A stretch of 64,000 bases of DNA from Mikania micrantha (Eukaryota > Streptophyta > Magnoliopsida > Asterales > Asteraceae), in assembly GCA_009363875.1 (NCBI GenBank), contig CM018690.1, positions 1,600,788-1,664,787 on the forward strand, read 5' to 3'. Made by a program: the position numbers and the translations under genes. Numbering within the stretch: position 1 is the first letter of the stretch; each line of letters begins with the position of its first letter. Below are positions 43,908 through 54,284 of this stretch, piece after piece. The notes beneath the pieces are model-generated. The model had not been told where the DNA came from and did not search any database. It worked only from the letters and a program-made list of their open reading frames with translations.

Positions 43908-46665
43908 TCAACTAATGAGAAACCGGTACCCAAACCATAACAGATTTAGGCACTTTTGAAATAGAATAGACTTTGTCTTTGGGTTTGAGTCTGTTCTTGG
44001 GTCTGTCTGATTTGTGTTCAATATATTTTGTCATGCTTCCACTGCCCTGGTTAACTTGTTTTATCTTAGTTTTAAAAATCCTTGGTGTTTGCTTATGAAA
44101 ACCAGATTGAGTTTTGTTTGATTTCTTATGTCTTTTTGCAGTGGAAGGAGTCTTAGTCTGAGTCCTCTTTTGAGAGGTTGCCTTAGGCTTGGAGGATGGT
44201 ATGGTCCTCACATGTTTGTTAACCAGTTTAGCCTTAGGGGTGACCTTCTGATTCTTCCCATAGAAGAATTCAGTAGGTCAGTGCAGACAGTGTCTAGCAA
44301 TGTGGCCTGGTTTCCCACATGCATAATAGCAGACTTTCTGATGAAATTCAATTTGGTCAAACGGCTTTACGTCACAGTTACTTTGACCAGAGGATAAGTT
44401 TGAGGAAACTTGTTCCAAGGACCCAGTTGGAACATAAGGTTTACAGTTAGGATTTAACTGTGAACCCTCCTCTTTGGTAACTGTGAAATGACCCTTGAAC
44501 TCATGATGTAAACGAGAAGATGTTGTTTCCAAAATAACATCCCTTTTAACAAAAGTTGACTTAAGGCTTTTAGACATCTCATTTGTTATAAATTGATCAA
44601 CTTTTCTAACAAAATTAGATTTTGAACTAAAAGATGATGTTCCAAAAGATGTTGAACAATCTGTGCTCTTCTCAGCACTTCTTTCTTCAGTCTTCCCTTT
44701 CACACCTGCTTTGCTTAAACTATCTGCACATATCTTAGAATTATTAGAAATATTGGGACTGGTCTCAATGGGATCTGCTGTCAGAGAAACAGGTTTGTCA
44801 GAACCAGTACTGAACTCAAACCTTCGATCAGACTGGGTCAACAGATCATCAACAGATGTGTTGATTTTGGGCATAACAGAGTAATTGTGATTAAAAGGTG
44901 GTGCACATTCATTATACCCAATACCCTTGCCCCTCTTTTCCCGATACTGCATGGTTGTCATGTTTTCTAAAACTTTGCTTGAATAGTCAAATTTTTCACA
45001 TTTTACTGAAGTTTTAGAAAGCTGAGTTTTGACTTGGTCCAACTCTAAAGTGAGTTCATCGATTTTGCGTCGAGCATCTCGATAGTTGGACTCTTTGTCA
45101 CTCAAAAGTTCCTTTAGCCTTGCCACATCCCGAGCCTCGGCTTCAAGTTTTCTTTTAAAAATACCCTCGTTTTTAAGAAATTCTTAGTTAAAGTATTTGA
45201 GTTTAGTTACTTCTTTGATTAATGATTCATTGTGTGATCTGTACTTAAATACTTTATCAATGCATGAGGTAGAGCAAAGATTTTCAGTTACCTCCTTTTG
45301 CTTGTCATCCACTTCTGCCATGAAGGCGTGACTCAGAGTTAGTTCCAGTTCCTGCACCAGATCACTCCAATCATAGGAGTCAGTCTCCTGAGTCACCAAT
45401 GCTTTAGACGTGCTAGCACTTCCTCCCGCAGCTGCAGTCCCTGATTTCTCTTCAGGCTTCTTTTCTCCTTCTTTAGCCACCTTTGGCTGCTTACATTCTC
45501 TGGCAAAGTGACCCGGTTGGTCACAGTTGTAACATCGCAACTTTGACTTGTCAAAACCAAGCTTCTTTCCTGGATTGTTTCCAAAGCTGTTTCTTCCATA
45601 TTGCTTGATGAACTTCTTTGCTCTAAACACTGCCATTGCCATCTGCCATGAGATATCCATTTCTTCAACATCAGCTGGATTGATCTGCTCTAGATTGTCT
45701 TGAGTGAAATTGGAAGGTGCCAATTCTCCTGCTATGAAAGCATTGTAGCTGTTCATGAAACCCTTAAATAGCAGCAGATTCTCTTCACTTTCTGGATTGA
45801 CTTTAGGCACTGATCCGGTTTGTCCAGATGATAGGAATGCAGTCTCAAAAGGAATTGACTGAGATGAAGAAGGCTGATAGTGCTGCATCCCTGATGATTG
45901 AAGATTGATTGCTGACAAAAGAGCAGAGTTTTCAGATACAGGTGCAATGCCCATTAAGCTGGCATGATTCAGTGCTCTCTGCTTATCATCCATATCATAG
46001 GAGTTGATGATTTAGATCAGCTCACTCAGAGATGTCTTGTACATATCTTTTGTTCTTTTGATTGTTGTGCAGTTTGAGTTCCAAGTATAAGGTAGAGAGT
46101 TCAAAAGCTTCTTGTTCACTTCTCCCTTAGTCATCACAATCCTAGAGCTTGTCATTTCAGTCAACAAATGGGTGAATCTGTTAAGCTGTGCTTCAAGGGA
46201 CTCTCCCTTGATGTGATTAAACATGTTGAACCTTTGTCTCAACATATCCTTGCGACTCTCTCGCATGTCTTCATTTCCTTCAAACTGTTCAATCAAGGCA
46301 TTCCATAGTTCCTTTGCAGTCTTGTGTTCTTTAAACCCATGAGCTACTTCAGTTGATAGGGCCATTGTGATTGATGAGTATGCCTTTTCATCCTTTTCCA
46401 TCATAAGGATGTCATTGTCTGTGTATAACTCAAGATCCTTAGCAACGAGAGGACCATTAATCTCACTCTGGTATGAGGGCACAAAGGGACCCTCTTCAAT
46501 AGATCTCCAAAGCTTAGGATCAGTATACTTGATGAACGACTGAAATCTGAATTTCCAGTCTTGGAAGTTATCTCCTGACACGAGCCTTGGCGGCTTTGTT
46601 CCGGTGCCGATTTCATTGTCCAAATTGAGTAAGTTGGACAAATTTGTCAGATTCTTTGAAGCCAT
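43908..46665 (-). pseudogene. Sirevirus Gag with two zinc knuckles, three in-frame stops
   Basis: The frame opens at ATG 46665 (MASKNLTNLSNLLNL) with a copia gag domain (WKFRFQSFIKYTD, LWNALIEQFEGNEDM, LPYTWNS). It is broken by TAA 46012-46014, TAA at 45184-45186 and TGA at 44278-44280, but stays in one frame down to 43912. Knuckle 1 is CYNCDQPGHFAREC (CX2CX4HX4C). Knuckle 2 reads CYYACGKPGHIARHC, with three residues between the first cysteines instead of two, so it is probably damaged. A coiled coil (45120-44990) lies between the knuckles and a Lys-rich region follows. Passage into the protease frame needs a frame change near 43910. Confidence 0.8.
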
Positions 46666-46679
46666 GATGAATCAGGAAA

Positions 46680-46965
46680 TTTTCTAAGTCAGTACACGAA
46701 TTCCCTGTAGCTCACCGTAGATGCAGATCAATAGAACTACTCGAAGTCAAACATACAAATCTATACTCGAAATTCTGGGTGTACTCGAAACCAATAAGTA
46801 CACGAAAGTCAGTCTGTATTCGAAAATTCCCTGTACTCGAAATCCTTGCGTACTCGAAAATCCCCTGTAGTAGAACTTCACTTGTACTCAAACTGCAGCT
46901 ATTCTTCGAACACTCTATCTATACTCGAAATAGCAGAACTCGAAAATTTTGAACTCGAAAATACT
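46680..46965 (-). repeat. TTCGTGTAC/TTCGAGTAC motif cluster in the Sirevirus leader
   Basis: At least ten variants of TACACGAA, TACTCGAA or TATTCGAA on the plus strand lie between the primer site and gag. No ORF. Together with the LTR and spacer clusters it marks this family. Confidence 0.7.
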
Positions 46966-47103
46966 TAAGAAAAATTTTATAAAAATATTTCTTAAGATTT
47001 GGAGTTCCAAATTTATAGAGCAGCTAGTAGGAGTAGAGAAGAATGATAAAGTAGTAGTCTTGCTTCAAAAAGTTCTTACCTTGATGATGAAAAGAGCCTT
47101 AAT

Positions 47104-47115
47104 GCTCTGATACCA
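47104..47115 (-). promoter_or_regulatory. Primer binding site of the Sirevirus-like element
   Basis: GCTCTGATACCA on the plus strand, two bases from the LTR start at 47118: complementary to initiator Met-tRNA. Confidence 0.88.
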
Positions 47116-47117
47116 CT

Positions 47118-47486
47118 TGTAGGTCTCAAAACGGATCAAGAACCAAACTTTATCTTCATAATCATCATCAATGATCTCTAACGAGTGCGGAATCCAAGTT
47201 AGAATCGAGAAAGCAATAAGAAAAATGCAAACTTTTATAAATAGTGAAAATTTCGAGTACAAGTGCCTCAATACGTCTAGAGAGCAAATGCCTCGGGATT
47301 CCAACCTAAACCTGTACAAAATACGTCTATTTATACTAGGCCTAGGAGTACACGAAATCTAATACAAAAGTTCGAGTACGCGAACACTTCGTGTACTCGA
47401 AGTGCTGTACACGAAATTAACCAAAAACTGAGCGTTGACTCTTCCGGGTTGACTTTGTCAGTCTTCATCGTGTAGTGGGCTCTACA
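47118..47486 (-). repeat. 5' LTR of the Sirevirus-like element
   Basis: 369 bp, same ends as 34887-35255. The four differences from it include a loss of CpG (ACGAAAG to ACAAAAG), the sort of change expected from methylated cytosines. Confidence 0.92.
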
Positions 47487-47732
47487 TTTTAGTTCTAAAT
47501 TGTAATCATAGTAGAGAAATACAGTCATTGAATCAGTTCTTCAATTCAAGACCCCCATTAATCATACCACAATACAAATTTAAAACTTAAGTTAGGATCA
47601 ATCAACAAGTAAGCCCTTTAACGAATGATTTGTGTTATTAATGTCTATATGTCATTAGGCATGCATAAACATATATTCAGAGACACACAAATCAAATAAG
47701 TGAGAAAATTCTATTAATCATAAGTAAGTACA

Positions 47733-48250
47733 TTATGCAATAAGGTCTTTACATAAGCCCATCTTCGAAACATGTTCTTCGAATATCTTAGGAGGGAGAC
47801 CTTTACTCATCGGATCCTCAAGCATAACTTTAGTACTTATATACTCAAAACAAAGATTATTTTCCTCAACTCGCTCACGAACGAACAAGTACTTTGTATC
47901 AAGATATAAACCAGCACCGGTCGAACTGTTACTGTTTGAGAAGTTAACGACTGTGGAGTTATCACAGTAAAGCTTCAATGGTCTAGAGATAGAGTTAACG
48001 ATTTTGAGTCCAACAATAAGGTTTCTCAATAGCATTCCATGACAGGTTGCATTGTATACTGCAACATATTCAGCCATCATAGTTGAGGTTGTTGTCAGTT
48101 GCTGCTTATGACTCTTCCATGAGATCGGTCCGCCTACTAACATAAAGATGTACCCCGAAGTGGATTTCTTGTCATCTTTGCATTTAGCAAATTCAGAATC
48201 AGAGTAATCAACCACTTCTAAATTATCACTTCTTCTATAAGTCAGCTTGA
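47733..48250 (-). pseudogene. Copia RNase H, C-terminal part
   Basis: Contains VDYSDSEFAKCKDDKKSTSGY, the RNase H start, then SWKSHKQQLTTTSTMMAEYVA, LYCDNSTVV and the terminal DPMSKGLPPKIFEEHVSKMGL block, with a stop at 47733. Directly upstream it is split by the Cassandra insertion; its N-terminal neighbour resumes at 48877. Confidence 0.85.
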
Positions 48251-48371
48251 TATAACATCCTAGGCAAATCCCACATCAGCCGTGAACAGGAGAGATTCCT
48301 GGCTCGTAAGTAATGATCCACCTCTAACATCACCAACGCGTTTTCGGCTTAGCTAGCTGTGAAGAACATGA

Positions 48372-48440
48372 AAACTCCACAGTTAAGCGTGCTCGGGTTG
48401 CAGCAATCCAGGGATGGGTGACCTCCCTGGGAAGTTTTCA
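48372..48440 (+). ncRNA. 5S rRNA-derived segment in the left Cassandra LTR
   Basis: AACTCCACAGTTAAGCGTGC and GGGATGGGTGACCTCC, then TGGGAAGT, match the 3' half of plant 5S rRNA including the pol III internal control region (A box, C box). It is not a functional 5S gene: the 5' half is absent and the middle is diverged. Known Cassandra elements may be transcribed by pol III. Confidence 0.85.
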
Positions 48441-48726
48441 CCCGGGCAACTGAAGGCAAAACCGTGAGCTCCGAGTGGGCAAAGCGGACAATATTGGTGG
48501 TTGACGGGGCCAAACGTTACACAATGGTATCAGAGACACTCCTGTTCTACACGGGATGGTGGGGCAAAACTCATCGAGGACGATGAGTTCCTAAGGGGGG
48601 GTGTATGTAACGTCCTAGGCAAATCCCACATCGGCCGTGAACAGGAGAGATTCTTGGCTCATAAGTAATGATCAACCTCTAACATCACCAACGTGTTTTC
48701 GGCTTAGCTGGCTGTGGAGCATATGA

Positions 48727-48795
48727 AAATTCCACAGTTAAGCATGCTCGGGTTGCAGCAATCTAGGGATGGGTGACCTCCTTAGGAAGTTTTCA
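48727..48795 (+). ncRNA. 5S rRNA-derived segment in the right Cassandra LTR
   Basis: The same segment as at 48372, with AGCATGCTCGGG and GGGATGGGTGACCTC kept. It is somewhat more mutated near the 3' side (CCTTAGGAAGT). Confidence 0.83.
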
Positions 48796-48876
48796 CCCGG
48801 GCAACCGAAGGCAAAACCGTGAGCTCCAAGTGGGCAAAGCGAACAATATTGGTGGTAGACGGGGCCGGATGTTACA

Positions 48877-49836
48877 CTTGAATTCTTTTGACCCTTGAAG
48901 ATATCGAAGTACGTTATTAGCTGCTTCGCAGTGATCAAGGCCAGGATTAGTTTGATAACGACCAAGCATTCTAGCAATGTAAGCGATATTAGGACGAGTA
49001 CAGACTTGAGCATACATAAGGCTCCCAACTACTGATGCATAAGGTATCATTCTCATTTTCTCCTTTTCAGCCTTAGTTTTCGGACACTGAAATGAACCGA
49101 AGACATATCCTTTAATTACTGGAGCTACAAAGGGAGAGCAATTGTGCATGTTGCAATGTGTGAGGACCCGTTCAATGTAAGCCTTCTGAGATAAACCCAA
49201 AATTCCATTGACCCTATCTTGGTGAATTTCGATGCCAATAACGTAAGAGACCTATCCGAGATCCTCCATGTCGAAATTATGTGAAAGTAAGCACTTCGAG
49301 TCATGCAACATATCTAAGCTATTACTTTCCAGAAGAATGTCATCCACATAAATGACAAGTATAGTAAAGTTGCTCCCACTCATCTTGAGGTAGGTGCATT
49401 GATCCACTTGATTCTTTAGGAAACTTTGCTTCTTCATCACTTCATCAAACTTTAGATACCATTGACGTGAGGCTTGCTTCAACCCGTAAATGGATTTCTT
49501 TAGATTGCAGACTAAATGCTCTTGACCTTCAGGAATGAAGCCCTCAGGTTGTTTCATGAACACGTCTTCACACAAGTCGTCGTTTAGGAAAACAGTTTTG
49601 ACATCCATCTGATGTAGCTCTAAATTAAAATGAGCTACGAGGGCCATCACGATCCTTAAGGAATCCTTTCGAGAGACAGGAGAGAAGGTCTCTTGATAGT
49701 CAATTCCCTCTTTCTGAGTGAGACCTTTTGCAACCAACCTTGCTTTGAAGCGTTCAATTTTCCCATTCAGATCCAGTTTTGTTTTGAACACCCATTTACA
49801 TCCTACGTGTTTTACTCCATTGGGTAGTTCTACCAA
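48877..49836 (-). pseudogene. Copia reverse transcriptase and connection to RNase H
   Basis: 49836-49252 has the RT core: HVGCKWVFKTKLDLNG, KARLVAKGLTQKEGIDY, LHQMDVKTVFLND, LKKSIYGLKQASRQWY and IYVDDILLES. A stop at 49252 follows MEDLG. The continuation (49200-48877) gives GLSQKAYIERVLTHCNM, YASVVGSLMYAQVCTRPNIAY and LRYLQGSKEF before the Cassandra junction. Catalytic residues of RT are present but the frame is interrupted. Confidence 0.85.
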
Positions 49837-49963
49837 ATCCCAAACATCGTTTTTCTTCTTGAAATCAAGCTTAGCTTTCTTCCATTCAGAAGACTGATCA
49901 CAGTAATGGCTTCATGATAAGAGGTAGGATCAGTGAACTTTCCGGCATCCATTTCAGCTTCAG

Positions 49964-51455
49964 TTAGGTAGGTACATAATCATCAAAGTTAGTAGGCACT
50001 TTAGGCCTAGATGACCTTCTGAGTTGATTAGTGGGTTCAACATGGCTGGTATTGTGTTTATGTTGATTAGATGTGCTGCCTTCATTCTCGGTAATGTTTG
50101 GAGTTGTAGTAAGTCCTGATTGTGTCAGAGTTAGTGTAGTGAAGTTTGGAGTAGCATGGTGTACAAGAGGAGTAATCGGAGGTAAGTTAGTTGACGAGTG
50201 TCTCCCCCCTGCATCTTGTACTTCTTGCAAATCAGAATCAGGATTTTCGCTACTCCCACTGACCTTAGAATCCTCAAGGAAATGAGCATGCTTTGTTTCT
50301 ACAATTCGAGTGACATGGGTAGGACAATAGAATCTATAACACTTTGAGTGATCAGGATACCCGATGAAGTAACATGTAACAGTTTTCATGTCAAGCTTCT
50401 TTAAGAAAGGATTATAGAGTTTAGCTTCGGCAAGACAACCCCATACTTTCACATATCTAAGACTCGGTTTCCTTCTTGTCCAAAGTTCATAAGGAGTTTT
50501 AGGGACATATTTCGAAGGAACTCTATTGAGTATATGAACTGCTATCTTTAAGGCCTCGGTCAAGAGGAATGAGGGTAACTCTGAGTTGGCTAACATACTG
50601 CACACCATGTTCATTAGGGTTCTATTTCTCCTTTCAGCAACACCATTTTGTTGTGGACTACCGGGCATGGTGTATTGGTTCACGATCCCCTAGCCTTCAC
50701 AAAACTCATAAAATGGACCAGGAGCCTGACCCACATCAGTATGTCTACCATAATATTCTCCTGCTCTATCTGATCTCCCAACTTTTATTTTAAGATTTAG
50801 TTGATTTTCATGTTCAGTTTTATAATCTTTAAAAGTTGTAAGTGATTCAGATTTGTCCTTGATTAGATACAAGTACATGTAACGAGAATAATAATCAATA
50901 AAAGTGATAAAAGAAGCTTGTCCAGTTATTCCAACAATGGAGTAAGGGCCACTAATGTCAGTGTGAATAATTTCTAATAAATTAGAACTCCTAGTGGCAC
51001 CTTTCTTAGTTGCCATTGTCATTTTTCCTTTAAGGCATTTGACACATGTTCCAAAGTTATTGAAATCAAGAGAAGGTAAAAGTTCATCCTTCACGAGTCG
51101 AGATAAGCAATCCCGTGAGATATGGCCTAAACGTTGATGCCACAACATGGATGAAGTTTCTAAGTCTCCTTTTTCTTTTAGTCTTTGTTGAGTTCTCATT
51201 AATGTTATATGACAACAAAGACCCAGAGAAATCATCATCTAGTTCTAACTTATAGAGACCACCATCCAGAAGACCAATACCATATACTTGAGAATTAGAA
51301 CTAATAGCAAGTCTTCCATTACCATGAGAAACATAAAAACCATCCATGTCTAACTTTGGTCCAGATACAAGATTCCTAGAAATTTCAGGAATATATAAGG
51401 TATCATAGAGTTTAATACATAGACCTATTTTCATTATTAATTCTAAGGTTCCCAC
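49964..51455 (-). pseudogene. Copia GAG-pre-integrase and integrase
   Basis: 51455-51084 covers the linker after the protease (LYIPEISRNLVSG). 51238-50690 carries MLWHQRLGHISRDCL, CVKCLKGKM and integrase D residues in IHTDISGPYS and GRSDRAGEYYG; the second motif is usually DxGGEY, so it is altered. A stop at 50690 separates the rest (50683-49964) with SPQQNGVAERRNRTL and the C-terminal KTPYELWTRRKPSL and FIGYPDHSKCYRFY. Confidence 0.85.
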
Positions 51456-51500
51456 AGCAGCAACAGATAGTTATTTTCCATCCCCAAACTTAAGTGTTCT

Positions 51501-52219
51501 TTAGTTTTTTTCCAGCCTCTGGATCGTAAGGAATCCCTGAGTAGAATTGGTCACATGAACCATAGAACCAGAGTCAAACCACCATTTGTTAGTGGGAACA
51601 TTTAAATTAAAGGACTGAATTATCATATTTAGATGATTACCTCTCTTAACCAGCCATTCCTTAAAATCAGGGAAATCTTTCTGCTTATGTCCTACCTTTC
51701 GGCAGAACCTGCAGTAGGGCTTGCCATTGGAATTGTTTGAGCTAGAAGAAGCACCTGCATTGGATTTTTGGACCTTAGAAGCATCCTTGTGAGTATTGTT
51801 CTTCCTTTTCTTCGAATCAACAGCCATCAGGTAAGCAACATCAGGTTTCTCAAGATCTGACGCTCTTCCTCTTGTACACACATGGCAATCAACTCGTTCA
51901 TCAACCACTTCTCTTTTTGAGTGTCGTAGTTGATCTTAAAAGCCTCATAAGATGCAGGAAGAGAAGTCATAATGAAATGGACTAAGAAACCATCACTGAT
52001 CTCCATGTCTAATCCCTTAAGTTTACGTGCCATGTCGTTCATCATCATGATATGCTCACGAATGCCACTGATCCCGTCATACTTTGTAGACACCAGTTTC
52101 ATTATTAGGGTGCTAGCATGCACCTTGGAGGTCCCTTTGAATTGCTCCTCCACAGAGTTAAGGTAAGCTTTTGCATTAGCCAAGTCAGGAATGGCTCCTT
52201 TGATGATAGGGCTAATGGA
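51501..52219 (-). pseudogene. Copia Gag, N-terminus lost
   Basis: 52217-51827 is a copia-type gag domain (YLNSVEEQFKGTSK, VHFIMTSLPASYEAFKINY). A frame change near 51850-51900 leads into 51908-51501 with a degenerate zinc knuckle CRFCRKVGHKQKDF, where the last cysteine is Phe, and the protease motif WWFDSGSMVHVT. The first part is replaced by a gypsy LTR at 52220. Confidence 0.8.
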
Positions 52220-53225
52220 TGTAACGACCCATTTTGGGAAAATATTTTAAAACGAATATAATTGGCGTATAACTATGTTTTAAATATTATTTGTTGGGTG
52301 TTCTAATAATAATTGTTACCTACAATTATATGGTGGGTGTTTACTAATTTAACTTAGTTAGTTATAACTAGTTAAAGTTAATAGTAATAGAGGGACCAAA
52401 GCTGCCAATAGCTGAAACTTGTAAATGGTGGGTTAAGATGTTGACTTGGTCAAAATCTGGTCATAAGACCATTTCTTTTGCTGAAAACGTGAACAAGAGA
52501 AAGGGGAGGAGGAGGAAGCTCAAAAACTTCAAGTTTGTTCAAATTGGTGCTTGGATTTTGATCTAATCTCACATGCAATCACAGATTGGAGTTCTTCTTG
52601 TATCATACAACATCTAGGTAAGTGATTTTGGGCGTGTTGGTGCAAATTTTCGTGGATCTTATATGGGGTATGAGTGGGGTATGGTGAAATACGAAATTGG
52701 GTGTTTGAAGGGTGTTAATGTTGTTATTCTTAGTGATTATCATCTAAGAACAACATTTTGATCATCTTATTGAGTTTGGTGTGGATGATGAAAATGGAGT
52801 TCTTGCATGTTCATGAGGAAGATGAACTAGGGGTTTTTAAATGGGTGTTAGATGATAGCTTAGATGATAGTTTATGTTTTCTAACTTTTGAAATTGTATG
52901 ACGTTGGTGAAATTCAATGATTAGAAACATAAATGAAGGATTGATGGGGTTTTGGGTGTAGTTGAATTGTGCAGGAGAATTTCTTGCACCCAAGTTGCTT
53001 GATGATATGTCTACAATTTGAATTTTTGTTAAAAGCACCTTTAAAGGGGGGGGGGGTGGGTGAAGTGAACTAGTTGTTATAATCATAAAAGGTGTAGTTT
53101 TAGGATTAATGGGTCATTTGGATGTATCTAAATATAATTGATGAAAGGGTGTCAAATTGGTGTAATTTGACTAATTATGGTCAACACTTGTATTGAACAT
53201 ATAAGTATGACATAGGAGGCAATAG
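52220..53225 (+). repeat. Start of a gypsy LTR inserted in copia gag
   Basis: Begins TGTAACGACCCATTTTGGG after flank ATGGA (52215-52219). About 1 kb follows without a gene, then it is entered by another gypsy element at 53226; the remainder lies outside the window. The first 100 bp resemble the complement of 19100-19200. Position of a splice-like AGGTAAGTG (near 52616) fits a 5' LTR, so orientation is probably plus. Confidence 0.6.
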
Positions 53226-54284
53226 TGTAACACCCCGACCGATGGCGGAAACGTCGGGATGCCACGAGGGATGTGTTGATTGTTCATAAGCTCGTGGGCA
53301 TCTAATTTAAATCATCACATATCAATTAATCAACCAAATTAATTACACAAAAATCATGTTCATCATGAATTAGTTACATCAGTTACACAAAAGATTTAGC
53401 TATCTAACTAAATTCTAGTCATCAGAATTTCAATTATTTAGCTAAGTCCAAGATCCTACGTGATGATGTTCCAAAAGAATGTAGAGTTATCCTGCCCTAC
53501 TTACTTGTCTTCGTTTCCTGAAACATGTAAAAATCAAGTGTCAACTACGAAGTAGTTGGTGAGTAATCATATGTTTTATATTTCAAAATGTTTACAAAAG
53601 TTTAAGAAAGTTTATAGTTTTCTGAGAAAATCCACATGAACACCTACGAAATAATCCAACACACAATCACAAACACAAAATCACATATTTCAAATAATCA
53701 TAGGTAATCAATCACATAAACCTACAACCAATCTAAATCATCAATATTCTCAAATATTATAAGTGACAATACATGTATCATTGTAAATGACCAAAGTCAA
53801 TGACAACGACTCACGGAGTTGTGGCAAATCCACATGACAATACATGCAATCATTGCGGATGACCGAGGTCAACCACAACGATCCACGGAATAGTGACAAT
53901 ACATGCAGTCATTGCGAATGACCGAAATCAATAGCAACAACTCATGGAGTATGATAATCCATAAATATGAGTATCATACAAATAAACAAGTGTCATCCAT
54001 GTGATATTAAGATAGTATGAAAATCTGGTATACATGTTCCACCTCCCAGTTTAAAATCAAAATGAATTAAAGGGAGGTTATGAGAACTCACCTGAGTCCT
54101 TAGAATCAGTGTTTGTGTAGAATGCGCGCTCGCGTATGTAAACTCAAAAGCAACTCAACAATCTGTAATTAGCGTATGTTCGTGTTCATAAGTATACGTG
54201 TCTTAATTCAATTAAATGACCATAAGTGTGTATCTTAAATCATTAGATGTATGAGTTACTTAGGTTTATTACCTAAGTCATAGT
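53226..54284 (-). repeat. Distal part of the interrupted gypsy LTR
   Basis: Starts TGTAACACCCCGACCGATGG on the plus strand and matches the first part of the solo LTR at 54285. Inside, a unit starting GACAATACATG occurs at 53764, 53836 and 53894 (58-72 bp apart). The last five bases, ATAGT, are one copy of the solo LTR's target duplication. Confidence 0.85.

Larger units (their letters stand above)
34887..47486 (-). mobile_element. Sirevirus-like Ty1/copia element, 12.6 kb, complete structure with accessory ORF
   Basis: Identical-length LTRs (34887-35255 and 47118-47486, 369 bp) differ at four positions by eye. Perfect 5-bp duplications TTTTA flank it (34882-34886 and 47487-47491). On the minus strand: primer site, gag with zinc knuckles, protease, integrase, RT, RNase H, a 2-kb spacer with repeats, a 1,029-codon accessory ORF, purine tract and LTR. 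Integrase before RT is the copia order; the DSGCSLHMTG protease, long gag and third ORF point to the Sirevirus lineage. Gag-pol is broken by several stops and frameshifts despite the young LTRs. It lies between the pol stop and PPT of an older copia. Confidence 0.93.
48251..48876 (+). mobile_element. Cassandra (5S-rRNA-bearing TRIM), complete with TSD
   Basis: Two 271-bp LTRs (48251-48521 and 48606-48876) enclose only 84 bp: primer site TGGTATCAGAGA (48525-48536), a hairpin CTCATCGaggaCGATGAG (48570-48587) and a purine tract (48593-48605). Perfect CTTGA duplications flank it (48246-48250 and 48877-48881). Each LTR holds a 5S rRNA-derived segment. It encodes no protein and depends on enzymes of other elements. 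The left LTR starts TA in place of TG, probably a later mutation. Confidence 0.93.
47492..52219 (-). mobile_element. Body of the outer copia element, interrupted
   Basis: Gag to RNase H on the minus strand. Its 3' end (PPT and LTR) is at 34396-34826, separated by the inserted Sirevirus; 47492-47732 is its 3' untranslated part. A Cassandra element splits RNase H. The 5' end of gag is cut at 52220 by a gypsy LTR, so the 5' LTR is not in view. It is older than everything inserted in it. Lineage within copia was not assigned. Confidence 0.85.

Noticed and set aside
48359..48795. Genuine 5S rRNA genes
   Set aside because: Only the 3' half is present, diverged in the middle, and located in Cassandra LTRs.
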